Shown here: piece by piece, positions 34,822 through 43,630 of the stretch
How the letters are laid out: each line of letters starts with the position of its first letter
Position numbering within the stretch: the stretch's first letter is position 1
NCBI RefSeq assembly: GCF_010550245.1
Contig: NZ_JAAGLU010000001.1
Coordinates: 1 to 64,000 of the forward strand
DNA from: Streptomyces sp. SID12501
Lineage (GTDB): Bacteria > Actinomycetota > Actinomycetes > Streptomycetales > Streptomycetaceae
Length of the DNA: 64,000 nt
Direction of reading: 5' to 3'
Position numbers and translations under genes: made by a program
Notes under the pieces: model-generated
Database searches by the model: none
What the model saw: the letters and a program-made list of their open reading frames with translations, nothing else
What the model was told of the DNA's origin: nothing

Positions 34822-36857
34822 CGCAGGAAGGCGGCGGCGACGCCGGCGTCGACCGGCACGTGCAGCCCGGTGGTGTGCGTGAGCTCGCCGCCGGTGAGCG
34901 CGAACACGGCGTTGGCGACGTGCTCGGGCAGTACTTCGCGCTTGAGGATGGTCCGCTGGGCATAGAACTCGCCGAGCTTCTCCTCCTCGATCCCGTACGT
35001 CGCCGCACGCTGGGCACCCCAGCCGGCCGCGAAGATCCCGGAGCCGCGCACCACGCCGTCGGGGTTGATGCCGTTGACCCGGATGCCGTGCTCGCCCAGC
35101 TCGGCGGCGAGCAGCCGCACCTGGTGCGCCTGGTCGGCCTTGGTGGCGGAGTAGGCGATGTTGTTCGGTCCGGCGAAGACGGCGTTCTTGGAGGCGATGT
35201 AGATGATGTCGCCGCCGAGCTCCTGCGCGATCATCACCCGCGCCGCCTCACGCGAGACGAGGAACGAACCGCGCGCCATGATGTCGTGCTGCAGATCCCA
35301 GTCCCGCGCGGTGGTCTCCAGCAGCGGCTTGGAGATCGAGATCCCCGCGTTGTTCACGACGAGATCCACCCCGCCGAAGGCCAGCACGGCGGCCCGGAAC
35401 GCCTCCGCGATCTGCTCCTCGCTCGTCACATCGACGGTGACGGCGACCGCCTTGTCCGCCCCGCCCAGCTCCTCCGCCACAGTCTGGGCGTTCTCCGCGT
35501 TGAGGTCGGCGACGACGACACAGGCACCCTCGGCGACCAGCCGCTCGGCGATGGCCTTACCGATCCCGCTGCCCGCACCGGTGACGAGAGCGACCCGAGT
35601 GGCCAGCGCCTTCGGCTTCGGCATCCGCTGGAGTTTCGCCTCCTCCAGGGCCCAGTACTCGATCCGGAACTTCTCCGACTCCTCGATCGGCGCGTACGTC
35701 GAGACCGCCTCGGCCCCGTGCATCACGTTGATCGCGTTGACGTAGAACTCACCGGCCACCCGAGCGGTCTGCTTGTCCTTGCCGAAGCTGAACATGCCCA
35801 CGCCCGGGATCAGCACGATCGCCGGGTCGGCGCCGCGCATCGCGGGGGAGTCGGGCAGGGCGTTGCGCCCGTAGTAGGCCGCGTACTCCTCGCGGTACTC
35901 GGCGTGCAGTTCCTTGAGGCGCGCGATGGCCTCGTCCAGGGGCGCGGCGGCCGGCAGGTCGAGGACGAGCGGCCTGACCTTCGTGCGCAGGAAGTGGTCA
36001 GGGCAGGAGGTACCAAGGGCCGCCAGCCGCGGGTGCTCGCCGCGCGACACGAAGTCCAGCACGACGTCCGAGTCGGTGAAGTGCCCGACCTGAGGCTTGT
36101 CCTGCGAGGCGATGGCCCGCACGTACGGGGCGAGCGCGGCGGCCCGCTCACGCCGCTCCTCGGGAGCGAGGGCCGCGTACCCCTCGATCACCGGGCCGAA
36201 CGGCTCGGCCTTCCCGCGCTCGGCGAGGAACGCCTCGGCGGTCCGGATGATGTGCAGCGAGTTCTTCTCGCACTCCTCGGCGGTGTCGCCCCAGGCGGTG
36301 ATGCCGTGGCCGCCGAGGATGCATCCGATCGCCTGAGGATTGGCGGCCTTCACGGCGGCGATGTCCAGGCCGAGCTGGAAGCCGGGGCGGCGCCACGGCA
36401 CCCACACCACGCCGTCCCCGAAACACTCGGCGGTCAGCTTCTCCCCGTCGGCCGCGCAGGCGATCGCGATACCGGAGTCGGGGTGGAGGTGATCCACGTG
36501 CGCGGCGTCGACGAGCCCGTGCATCGCGGTGTCGATGGACGGAGCCGCCCCACCCTTGCCGTGCAGGCAGTAGTCGAACGCGGCGACCATCTCGTCCTCG
36601 CGCTCGACGCCCGGATACACATCCTTGAGCGCGTGCAACCGGTCCAGCCGCAACACGGCCAGCCCACCCTCGGTCAGGGTCCCCAGGTCACCCCCGGACC
36701 CCTTCACCCACATCAGCTCGACATCACCCCCGGTGACGGGATCGATGTCGGTCCCCTTCGCGGACGTGTTGCCACCCGCGTAGTTCGTGTTACGCGCGTC
36801 AGCACCAAGCCGACGAGACCGAGAGATGAGGGCGGCGGCTTCGGGATGGGTAGCCAT
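34818..36857 (-). CDS. rhaD: Bifunctional rhamnulose-1-phosphate aldolase / lactaldehyde dehydrogenase
   Basis: This 679-residue fusion has an N-terminal class II (zinc) aldolase domain of about 420 residues. Its metal-site histidines appear in HVDHLHPDSGIA and LGGHGITAWG. The C-terminal SDR domain has VTGAGSGIGKAIAE, NNAGIS and YSATK. The aldolase would split L-rhamnulose-1-phosphate into DHAP and L-lactaldehyde, which the fused dehydrogenase domain oxidises to L-lactate, as known for this fused family (RhaEW in Bacillus). The lutABC genes just downstream would take lactate to pyruvate. It lies between rhaI and rhaB; a repeat element occupies the gap to rhaI. Confidence 0.92.
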   Translation of the reverse strand: MATHPEAAALISRSRRLGADARNTNYAGGNTSAKGTDIDPVTGGDVELMWVKGSGGDLGTLTEGGLAVLRLDRLHALKDVYPGVEREDEMVAAFDYCLHGKGGAAPSIDTAMHGLVDAAHVDHLHPDSGIAIACAADGEKLTAECFGDGVVWVPWRRPGFQLGLDIAAVKAANPQAIGCILGGHGITAWGDTAEECEKNSLHIIRTAEAFLAERGKAEPFGPVIEGYAALAPEERRERAAALAPYVRAIASQDKPQVGHFTDSDVVLDFVSRGEHPRLAALGTSCPDHFLRTKVRPLVLDLPAAAPLDEAIARLKELHAEYREEYAAYYGRNALPDSPAMRGADPAIVLIPGVGMFSFGKDKQTARVAGEFYVNAINVMHGAEAVSTYAPIEESEKFRIEYWALEEAKLQRMPKPKALATRVALVTGAGSGIGKAIAERLVAEGACVVVADLNAENAQTVAEELGGADKAVAVTVDVTSEEQIAEAFRAAVLAFGGVDLVVNNAGISISKPLLETTARDWDLQHDIMARGSFLVSREAARVMIAQELGGDIIYIASKNAVFAGPNNIAYSATKADQAHQVRLLAAELGEHGIRVNGINPDGVVRGSGIFAAGWGAQRAATYGIEEEKLGEFYAQRTILKREVLPEHVANAVFALTGGELTHTTGLHVPVDAGVAAAFLR

Positions 36858-36910
36858 GCGAGATCAATCCTTACGTGACAATTTCAACGAGGGCGAGGAC
36901 AGCGCCCTGA

Positions 36911-36970
36911 CAGGGGCGCGGGGCTGTATCAATTTGCGGCTACCGCCGAGTGGGCGCGACAAGCCACAAC
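36911..36970. repeat. Dispersed Streptomyces intergenic repeat (copy 3, inverted)
   Basis: This is an inverted copy of the family at 468-770 and 24999. It has AGGGGCGCGGGGCTGTATC and ends with GGCGCGACAAGCCACAACG. It lies in the 161-bp rhaI-rhaD gap, so it is probably transcribed within the operon and could form a local structure. Confidence 0.6.
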
Positions 36971-37018
36971 GAACCGGTGGTCCGCGACGAACCGAACCGG
37001 GCAGACGAGACGCGGAAG

Positions 37019-38179
37019 TCACGCCCCCCAACCGGCCTGCTCCCCACCAACCCTCTCCGCAACGATCTTCGAACCCCACCCGGACCGGGCATACGCAGCG
37101 ATCGGGTCCCCGTCCAACCCCAGCTCCTCCCGAACCTCCACAAGCAACGGCCGCACATCCGTGTTGTACGCGTCCATCAAAACCGCGTTGGCACTGAGAA
37201 CGTCCCCCGAGCGCTGAGCAACAGCCAACGCCGTCTTGTCAACAAGGAGCGCCTTCGCCGTCGCCTCCTGAACATTCATCACCGACCGGATGATCGCCGG
37301 AATCTTCGCCTCGATGTTGTGGCACTGGTCCAGCATGAACGCGACCTCGGGCACGAACCCCCCGCCGCGGATCACCTCGTACATGATCCGGAACAGCTGG
37401 AACGGGTCCGCCGAACCGACCATCAGGTCGTCGTCCGCGTAGAACCGCGAGTTGAAGTCGAACGCGCCGAGCTTCCCCTCGCGCAGCAGCGTCGCGACGA
37501 TGAACTCGATGTTGGTCCCGGGCGCGTGGTGCCCGGTGTCGACCACGACCTGTGCCTTCGGGCCGAGCTTGAGGCAGTGCGCGTAGGCCGTGCCCCAGTC
37601 CGGGACGTCGGTCGCGTAGAAGGCCGGCTCGAAGAACTTGTACTCGAGGAGCATCCGCTGATCGTCGCCGAGCCGCTCGTACACCGCGGCCAGCGCCTCG
37701 GAGAGCCGGTCCTGCCGTTCACGGATGTCGTCCTGACCGGGATAGTTCGTCCCGTCGGCGAACCACAGCTTCAGGTCCTTGGAACCGGTGGCGTCCATGA
37801 TGTCGACGCATTCGAGCAGATGGCCGAGCGCCTTGCGCCGCACCACCGCGTCCGGATGGCAGATGCTGCCGAGCTTGTAGTCGTCGTCCTGGAAGGTGTT
37901 CGAGTTGATCGCGCCCAGCTTCAGGCCGCGCTCCCCGGCGTACTTGGCAAGGGCCGCATAGTCCTCGACCTTGTCCCACGGAATGTGCAGGGCGACGGTC
38001 GGGGCCACACCGGTGAAGGCGTGCACCTGGGCGGCGTCGTCCAGCTTCTCGAAGGGGTTCCGGGGGACGCCGGGCTGGGCGAACACCTTGAAACGGGTCC
38101 CCGAGTTCCCGTACGCCCACGACGGCGTTTCGATGGCCTGGGCCTTGAGAGCGGCCTTCACCGCGCTGAGCTCGGTCAC
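37019..38179 (-). CDS. rhaI: L-rhamnose isomerase (actinobacterial RhaI type)
   Basis: This 386-residue TIM-barrel isomerase converts L-rhamnose to L-rhamnulose with divalent metal. Family blocks are HIPWDKVEDY, AINSNTFQDDDYKLGSICHP, LLEYKFFEPAFYATDV, QVVVDTGHHAPGTNIEFI with metal-site aspartate and histidine, and FDFNSRFYADDD. This belongs to the rhamnose/xylose isomerase-like family rather than to the E. coli RhaA type. The GTG start at 38179 follows GGAGT. The promoter is divergent from the transporter operon, with a consensus -35 (TTGACA), a -10 (TAGCTT) and a LacI-type operator at its start point. Confidence 0.93.
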   Translation of the reverse strand: MTELSAVKAALKAQAIETPSWAYGNSGTRFKVFAQPGVPRNPFEKLDDAAQVHAFTGVAPTVALHIPWDKVEDYAALAKYAGERGLKLGAINSNTFQDDDYKLGSICHPDAVVRRKALGHLLECVDIMDATGSKDLKLWFADGTNYPGQDDIRERQDRLSEALAAVYERLGDDQRMLLEYKFFEPAFYATDVPDWGTAYAHCLKLGPKAQVVVDTGHHAPGTNIEFIVATLLREGKLGAFDFNSRFYADDDLMVGSADPFQLFRIMYEVIRGGGFVPEVAFMLDQCHNIEAKIPAIIRSVMNVQEATAKALLVDKTALAVAQRSGDVLSANAVLMDAYNTDVRPLLVEVREELGLDGDPIAAYARSGWGSKIVAERVGGEQAGWGA

Positions 38180-38245
38180 TTCAGGACTCCTGTGGCATCC
38201 GGTCGGAACGACTGCTGGGAATCAGCACGCGGAACGACGATCTGA

Positions 38246-38257
38246 TGAAACGATTCA
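38246..38257 (-). promoter_or_regulatory. LacI-type operator at rhaI transcription start
   Basis: TGAAACGATTCA reads TGAATCGTTTCA in the rhaI direction, a near-palindrome with the LacI-family central CG. It lies just after the rhaI -10 box, where bound repressor would block initiation. The matching site on the other side is at 38412-38423. Confidence 0.7.
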
Positions 38258-38264
38258 GAACGGG

Positions 38265-38293
38265 AAGCTATGAGCCCTCCGGAGGGGTGTCAA
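38265..38293 (-). promoter_or_regulatory. rhaI promoter
   Basis: On the minus strand, TTGACA (38293-38288) and TAGCTT (38270-38265) are separated by exactly 17 bases, a near-consensus housekeeping-sigma promoter driving rhaI. The start point would fall near 38258, inside or beside the LacI-type operator. Confidence 0.75.
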
Positions 38294-38340
38294 GCCCTCT
38301 GGCTGATTCGGACTACCGTGACTTGCCTGTGACCTTCAAC

Positions 38341-38359
38341 TATCGAAAGAAATTCGATA
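38341..38359. promoter_or_regulatory. Additional inverted repeat between divergent rhamnose promoters
   Basis: TATCGAA-N5-TTCGATA is a perfect 7-bp inverted repeat lying 9 bp upstream of the rhaT -35. It differs from the LacI-type operators and is placed where an activator, or a second regulator acting on both promoters, would bind. Confidence 0.55.
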
Positions 38360-38367
38360 CGGACCCA

Positions 38368-38396
38368 TTGACGTGACATGGCTCCCGTGTCTAACG
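38368..38396 (+). promoter_or_regulatory. rhaTPQS promoter
   Basis: TTGACG at 38368-38373 and CTAACG at 38391-38396 are 17 bases apart and lie ahead of the ABC operon. A LacI-type operator begins 16 bp after the -10 box. Confidence 0.6.
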
Positions 38397-38411
38397 TCCC
38401 GGCAACCCAGT

Positions 38412-38423
38412 TGAAACCTTTCA
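38412..38423 (+). promoter_or_regulatory. LacI-type operator downstream of rhaT promoter
   Basis: TGAAACCTTTCA is nearly palindromic and shares TGAA-C-TTTCA with the operator at 38246-38257 read in the rhaI direction. It lies within the first 20 transcribed bases of the transporter operon. The LacI protein encoded at 45147 is the likely ligand. Confidence 0.7.
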
Positions 38424-38467
38424 CGACGTCGTGAGGCCAGTCCCACCGGCGTCGTCGAGGAGCCCTC

Positions 38468-39985
38468 ATGACCCACCCGTCCGACCCGGGGCCGGCCCCT
38501 GTGCTGGCACTCAAGGACATCTCGAAGTCCTTCGGTGCGGTGCGTGCCCTGCGGGATGTCTCCATGGAACTGTTTCCCGGCGAAGTGCACGCACTCGCCG
38601 GTGAGAACGGCGCCGGTAAGTCGACCCTCATCAAGACGCTCGCCGGAGTGCACCGACCGGACGCCGGCCAGGTGCTGCTCGACGGCGCGCCCGTCGTCTT
38701 CCACGGTCCCGGTGACGCCCGCGACGCGGGTATCGCCGTGATCTACCAGGAGCCCACGCTCTTTCCGGACCTCTCGATCGCCGAGAACATCTTCACGGGC
38801 CGCCAGCCCCGGCGCGCCCTCGGCAGGATCGACCACAAGGCGACCCACGCGGCGACCGCCGCCCTGATGCGGCGACTCGGCGTCGAACTCGACCCCGACC
38901 GTCCCGCACGCGGCCTGTCCATCGCGGACCAGCAGATCGTCGAGATCGCCAAGGCGCTCTCCTTCGACGCCCGTGTCCTGATCATGGACGAGCCGACCGC
39001 GGCCCTCACCGGCAGCGAGGTGGCCCGCCTCTTCGGCGTCGTCCGCACCCTGCGCGAACAGGGCGCCGCCGTGCTGTTCATCTCGCACCGGCTGGAGGAG
39101 ATCTTCAAGATCTGCCAGCAGGTGACGACCCTCCGTGACGGTGCCTGGATCGCCAGCGAGCCGCTGGAGGGCATGACGGAGGACGATCTGGTACGCCGGA
39201 TGGTCGGCCGCGACCTCGACGAGCTCTACCCGAAGCAGGAAGTGGAGGCCGGCGAGGTCGCGCTCAGCGTGCGCCGGCTGACCCGCGAGGGCGTCTTCAC
39301 CGACGTCTCCTTCGAGGTCCGGCACGGCGAGATCGTGGGCCTCGCCGGACTCGTCGGCGCCGGCCGCACAGAGGTGGCCCGGGCCGTCTTCGGCATCGAC
39401 CGCTGGGACGCGGGCGAGGTCGAGGTGGACGGCACCCTGCTGACGAACGGAGCGCCCTCCACGGCCATGGCCGCCGGGCTCGCCCTCGTCCCCGAGGACC
39501 GGCGCGCCCAGGGCCTGGTGATGGACATGTCCATCGAGCGGAACATCGGCCTCACCGGCCTGCGTACGACCGTCAGGGCCGGACTGATGGACCGGGGCGC
39601 CGAGCGCAGCCGCTCCCTCGACTGGGCCGTCAAGCTCCAGGTGAAGTACGCCCGTATCGCCGACACCGTCAACACGCTGTCCGGCGGCAACCAGCAGAAG
39701 GTCGTCCTGGCCAAGTGGCTCGCCACCGGCCCCCGGGTGCTGATCGTCGACGAGCCCACCCGTGGCATCGACGTCGGCACCAAGGCCGAGGTGCACCGCC
39801 TGCTCAGCGAGCTGGCCGCCGACGGTGTGGCCGTGCTGATGATCTCCTCCGACCTGCCCGAGATCCTCGGAATGGCCGACCGCGTGCTCGTGATGTACGA
39901 GGGCCGCCTCGCCGCCGAGATCCCGCGCTCCGAAGCAACCGAGGAAACGGTGATGGCCGCAGCCACCGGGAGGGCCGCCGCATGA
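38468..39985 (+). CDS. rhaT: Rhamnose ABC transporter ATP-binding protein
   Basis: This 505-residue double ATPase is of the sugar (ribose/rhamnose) type. The N-terminal domain has Walker [10 protein letters not shown] near 46-54, signature [15 protein letters not shown] and Walker [12 protein letters not shown]. The C-terminal domain has a degenerate Walker A (GLVGAGRTE), intact signature LSGGNQQKV and [12 protein letters not shown]. It powers import of rhamnose together with the two permeases and the lipoprotein downstream. It is the first gene of the plus-strand operon, overlapping the next by four bases. Confidence 0.93.
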   Translation: MTHPSDPGPAPVLALKDISKSFGAVRALRDVSMELFPGEVHALAGENGAGKSTLIKTLAGVHRPDAGQVLLDGAPVVFHGPGDARDAGIAVIYQEPTLFPDLSIAENIFTGRQPRRALGRIDHKATHAATAALMRRLGVELDPDRPARGLSIADQQIVEIAKALSFDARVLIMDEPTAALTGSEVARLFGVVRTLREQGAAVLFISHRLEEIFKICQQVTTLRDGAWIASEPLEGMTEDDLVRRMVGRDLDELYPKQEVEAGEVALSVRRLTREGVFTDVSFEVRHGEIVGLAGLVGAGRTEVARAVFGIDRWDAGEVEVDGTLLTNGAPSTAMAAGLALVPEDRRAQGLVMDMSIERNIGLTGLRTTVRAGLMDRGAERSRSLDWAVKLQVKYARIADTVNTLSGGNQQKVVLAKWLATGPRVLIVDEPTRGIDVGTKAEVHRLLSELAADGVAVLMISSDLPEILGMADRVLVMYEGRLAAEIPRSEATEETVMAAATGRAAA

Positions 39986-41022
39986 CGGTGACCGCTCCCA
40001 ACCCCGCCCCCGCCGCCGAGGTGCCCAAGTCCAGCGGCACCCGGCTGGTGGACCGCGTGTTCAAGATGCGCGAACTCGCCATCCTGGTCGTCTTCCTGGT
40101 GATGATCGCCGTCACCCAGGCCGGCAACAGCGAGTTCCTGTCCGAGCAGGGCATCAAGGACCTGCTGCTGAACGCGACGATCCTCATCCTGGTCGCCACC
40201 GGCCAGTCGCTGGTGGTCATCACCCGCAACGTCGACCTGTCGGTCGGCTCCACGCTCGGCATCAGCGCCTTCGCCGCCGGCGTCTACCTCCAGGACGGCG
40301 GAAACCCCGTCGTGGCCATCGCCCTGGCCGTCCTCCTCGGCATCGGCTTCGGGCTCCTCAACGGACTGCTCGTCAGCTTCGGGCAGGTACCCGCCCTCGT
40401 CGTCACCCTGGGCACGCTCTACATCATCCGCGGCATCGACTCCATCTGGGTCGGCTCCCGGCAGATCACGGCGGCCGACCTTCCGGACGGATTCGTCAAC
40501 TTCGGCTCCAGCGGCATCTCGGCGGTCCCGTATCTCGCGCTGATCGCACTTGCCGTACTGATCGCCACCGCCTACTACCTCAGGCACTTCGGCAGCGGCC
40601 GTGAGCTGTACGCCCTCGGCTCCAACCCCGAGGCCGCCCGGCTCGCCGGTATCCCCGTACGCAAGCGGATCCTCACCGCGTACACCTTCTGCGGCGGACT
40701 CGCCGGACTCGCCGGCGCGCTCTATCTCGCGCGGTTCGGCAACGTCGACTCCAGCACGGGCAACGGGTACGAACTCACCGTCGTCAGCGCGGTCGTGGTC
40801 GGCGGTGTCGTCTTCACCGGCGGCTCCGGCAGCGTCTACGGTGCCGCGCTCGGCGCGCTGCTGCTGACCTCCATCAACAGTGTGCTGCCCGCCCTCGGCG
40901 TCAGCTCCGTATGGGTGATGGCCATCAACGGCATCCTGCTCATCCTCGCCATCGCGGTCGACCGGATCGTCGCCCTGCGCGTGGCGTCCGCCCTGAAGAA
41001 GAGGAACGCCCGCCATGGCTGA
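39982..41022 (+). CDS. rhaP: Rhamnose ABC transporter permease
   Basis: This 346-residue permease has about nine membrane helices and belongs to the RbsC/AraH family. The family block is [16 protein letters not shown] near 75, and the EAA-like loop is [19 protein letters not shown] near 210. The hydrophilic N-terminus of about 25 residues is cytoplasmic. The ATG overlaps the ATPase stop by four bases, and the stop overlaps the second permease by eight. The two permeases would form a heterodimeric channel. Confidence 0.92.
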   Translation: MTVTAPNPAPAAEVPKSSGTRLVDRVFKMRELAILVVFLVMIAVTQAGNSEFLSEQGIKDLLLNATILILVATGQSLVVITRNVDLSVGSTLGISAFAAGVYLQDGGNPVVAIALAVLLGIGFGLLNGLLVSFGQVPALVVTLGTLYIIRGIDSIWVGSRQITAADLPDGFVNFGSSGISAVPYLALIALAVLIATAYYLRHFGSGRELYALGSNPEAARLAGIPVRKRILTAYTFCGGLAGLAGALYLARFGNVDSSTGNGYELTVVSAVVVGGVVFTGGSGSVYGAALGALLLTSINSVLPALGVSSVWVMAINGILLILAIAVDRIVALRVASALKKRNARHG

Positions 41023-42010
41023 CTCGTCGCTCGCGCGCGCCATCCGCGGGATCTCCTTGAAAAGGTGGGACTCGGCCGTCGGCGTCCTCCTCGTCGTCGT
41101 CCTGTTGCTGTCCTTCGGGTTCGTGGACGGGTTCGGCAACGGGCTCAACCTGTCCTTCCTGATCGGCAACACCCTCCCGATCGCGCTCATCGCGCTGCCC
41201 ATGACCCTCCTCGTCGTCTCCGGCGAGATCGATCTGTCCGTCGCCTCCACCGCCGGTCTCTCCGGCGCGGTGATGGGCGCCCTGTGGAACCAGGGCCTGA
41301 CGATCGAGGTGATCATCCCGATCTGCCTGCTCCTCGGAGTCGTCTGCGGGCTGATCAACGGGCTGCTCGTCACCCGGCTCGGGCTGCCCTCCCTCGCCGT
41401 CACCATCGGCACCATGGCCGCCTACCGGGGCATCGCACAGATCGTGCTCGGCTCCGACGCGGTGACCGACTTCCCCACCCAGTACCTGGACTTCGCCGCC
41501 GGACGCATCGGGGACACCTTCGTCCCGTACGCCCTGCTGCCCTTCCTCGTGCTGCTCGCGATCGCCGTGGTCGTGCTGCATGCCACCCCGTTCGGCCGCT
41601 CGCTGTTCGCGATCGGCGCGAACGAGGAGGCGGCCCGCTTCGCCGGCCTCCGGGTCAAGCGACAGAAGCTGATCCTGTTCGCGGTGACCGGTCTCACGGC
41701 CTCCCTCACCGGGATCTTCTGGGCGCTGCACTACGCCAGCGCTCGCTATGACAACGCCACGGGGCTTGAACTCTCCGTCATCGCTGCCGTGTTGCTCGGT
41801 GGGATCGACTTCGACGGGGGGAAGGGCACGCTCGGTGGCGCGATTGCGGGAGTCTTCCTGCTCGGTGCGCTGCAGAACGTGATGAGCCTTCAGGACGTTT
41901 CCGCTCAATCACAGATCGTCGTCACCGGGATCCTGCTGGTTCTCTCCGTGCTTGGACCTCGGGTCGCTCGGCAGGTGTCACTGGCCCGGGCGTCTCAAAG
42001 GCTGACGTAG
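41015..42010 (+). CDS. rhaQ: Rhamnose ABC transporter permease (second subunit)
   Basis: This 331-residue polytopic protein of the RbsC/AraH family pairs with the preceding permease. The family blocks are VVSGEIDLSVASTAGLSGAV and AIGANEEAARFAGLRVKRQ. It starts inside the end of the previous gene (eight-base overlap). The following 100 bp hold a repeat element before the lipoprotein gene. Confidence 0.92.
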   Translation: MADSSLARAIRGISLKRWDSAVGVLLVVVLLLSFGFVDGFGNGLNLSFLIGNTLPIALIALPMTLLVVSGEIDLSVASTAGLSGAVMGALWNQGLTIEVIIPICLLLGVVCGLINGLLVTRLGLPSLAVTIGTMAAYRGIAQIVLGSDAVTDFPTQYLDFAAGRIGDTFVPYALLPFLVLLAIAVVVLHATPFGRSLFAIGANEEAARFAGLRVKRQKLILFAVTGLTASLTGIFWALHYASARYDNATGLELSVIAAVLLGGIDFDGGKGTLGGAIAGVFLLGALQNVMSLQDVSAQSQIVVTGILLVLSVLGPRVARQVSLARASQRLT

Positions 42011-42023
42011 AAGGCCGTTTGCA

Positions 42024-42073
42024 AGCTGCGGGCCCGTTGTGGCTGGTCGCGCAGTTCCCCGCGCCCCTTGAGG
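42024..42073. repeat. Dispersed Streptomyces intergenic repeat (copy 4)
   Basis: AGCTGCGGGCCCGTTGTGGC followed by TGGTCGCGCAGTTCCCCGCG, the short subtype of the family seen at 468-770, sits between the second permease and rhaS inside the operon. It may act as an RNA structure separating permease and binding-protein expression. Confidence 0.65.
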
Positions 42074-42109
42074 GCGCTCCTGCTCACCCTCTGTTTCTAA
42101 GGAACCCTC

Positions 42110-43192
42110 ATGCGTAAGTCATCCGTCCGCCGTGCTTCCGCGGCTCTCGCCGCGGCCACCTCGCTCGCTCTGGCGCTCACCGCCTGTGGTGGTACCACCA
42201 AGAACGACGTCAAGGACGAGGGCGCCTCCGCCGCCGCGACCGGCAAGGCCGACCCGAACGCGGCCACCAAGAAGGGCCTGACCGTCGGCTTCCTGCCGAA
42301 GGCGGTCAACAACCCGTACTTCACCTCCGCCGACAAGGGCGGCGAGACCGCGCTGAAGGCGCTGGGCTCCAGCTACAAGGAGGTCGGCACGACCAGCGCA
42401 ACGGACACCTCCGGGCAGGTGTCGTACGTCAACACCCTGACCCAGCAGCAGGTCGACGCGATCGCCGTGTCCGCGCAGGACCCGGGCGCCCTGTGCACCG
42501 CGCTCAAGCAGGCCATGAAGAACGACATCAAGGTCGTCACCTACGACTCGGACACCAAGGCGGACTGTCGCAACGCGGCCGTCTCGCAGGCCAGCGCCGA
42601 GGACCTTGGCCGTACCGAGGTGCAGCTGCTCGCCGAGCAGATCGGCTACAAGGGCGAGATCGCGATCCTGTCCGCCGCCCAGACCGCGACGAACCAGAAC
42701 ATCTGGATCGACTTCATGAAGAAGGAGCTGGCCGACCCGAAGTACAAGGACATCAAGCTGGTCAAGGTCGCGTACGGCAACGACGACGCCCAGCAGTCCT
42801 TCCAGCAGACCCAGGGCCTCCTCCAGGAGTACCCGAACCTGAAGGGGATCATCTCCCCGACCACCGTCGGCATCAAGGCCGCCGCCCAGTACCTGTCCGG
42901 CTCGAAGTACAAGGGCAAGGTCAAGCTGACCGGTCTCGGCACCCCCAACGACATGCGCAAGTACGTCAAGAACGGCACCGTCGAGGGCTTCGAGCTGTGG
43001 GACCCGGCGAAGCTCGGCGAGCTGGCCGCGTACACCGCTGTCGCGCTGGTCTCGGGTCAGATCACCGGCAAGGAGGGCGAGACCTTCAAGGCCGGCGACA
43101 TGGGCGAGTACACCATCGGCAAGGACGGCGTGATCAGCCTCGGCAAGCCGACCGTGTTCACCAAGGACAACATCGACCAGTTCAACTTCTGA
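42110..43192 (+). CDS. rhaS: Rhamnose-binding lipoprotein
   Basis: This 360-residue lipoprotein has an N-terminal signal with the lipobox LTAC (modified cysteine at 26). The mature protein is a type I sugar-binding fold (Peripla_BP_4) with VGFLPKAVNNPYFTSADKGG, VDAIAVSAQDPGALC and a hinge GIISPTTVGIKAAAQYL. It delivers L-rhamnose to the RhaT/P/Q transporter at the cell surface. The stop codon and last four residues are duplicated: a 15-bp unit ending in the TGA (43178-43192) is repeated immediately after it (43193-43207). Confidence 0.92.
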   Translation: MRKSSVRRASAALAAATSLALALTACGGTTKNDVKDEGASAAATGKADPNAATKKGLTVGFLPKAVNNPYFTSADKGGETALKALGSSYKEVGTTSATDTSGQVSYVNTLTQQQVDAIAVSAQDPGALCTALKQAMKNDIKVVTYDSDTKADCRNAAVSQASAEDLGRTEVQLLAEQIGYKGEIAILSAAQTATNQNIWIDFMKKELADPKYKDIKLVKVAYGNDDAQQSFQQTQGLLQEYPNLKGIISPTTVGIKAAAQYLSGSKYKGKVKLTGLGTPNDMRKYVKNGTVEGFELWDPAKLGELAAYTAVALVSGQITGKEGETFKAGDMGEYTIGKDGVISLGKPTVFTKDNIDQFNF

Positions 43193-43224
43193 CAGTTCAA
43201 CTTCTGATTGGCCAGGGGCTGTTG

Positions 43225-43545
43225 ATGCAACGCGTGTGCTTCCTGCTGAAGGTCCGGGCGGACCGCCTCGACGAGTACCGCGAGCGGCACGCCGCCGTGT
43301 GGCCCGAGATGCTCGACGCGCTCTCGGCCACCGGCTGGCACAACTACTCGCTCTTCCTCCGCGCGGACGGCCTGCTGGTCGGCTACTTGGAGACCGAGGA
43401 CTTCGCCGCCGCCCAGGCCGGTATGGAAGCCGCAGAGGTCAACGCCCGTTGGCAGACGGAGATGGCGCCGTTCTTCGAGTCGCTGGACGGCGCCCGCCCC
43501 GACGAGGCCATGAAGCCCCTCACCGAGGTGTTCCACCTCGCCTGA
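43225..43545 (+). CDS. rhaM: L-rhamnose mutarotase
   Basis: This 106-residue dimeric ferredoxin-like mutarotase interconverts alpha- and beta-L-rhamnose. Family motifs are the catalytic-site ERHAAVWPEML (histidine 22), GWHNYSLFLR and a C-terminal FHL. The ATG at 43225 follows AGGGG. It sits 32 bp after rhaS in the transporter operon, as in other rhamnose loci where it is named rhaU or rhaM. Confidence 0.92.
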   Translation: MQRVCFLLKVRADRLDEYRERHAAVWPEMLDALSATGWHNYSLFLRADGLLVGYLETEDFAAAQAGMEAAEVNARWQTEMAPFFESLDGARPDEAMKPLTEVFHLA

Positions 43546-43630
43546 TCACCCCGCTCGCCTCTCCCCTCCCCGCTCTCCCCGTTTCCTTCACCCCGCTCCT
43601 CTCATTTCGCAAGACAACGGAGTCCCCGAG

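Noticed and set aside
39226..41415. 729-codon open frame on the minus strand across the rhamnose permeases
   Set aside because: It is antisense to clear rhaT/rhaP/rhaQ genes, its product is rich in Arg, Ser and Pro with no domain, and long antisense frames are expected at this GC content.
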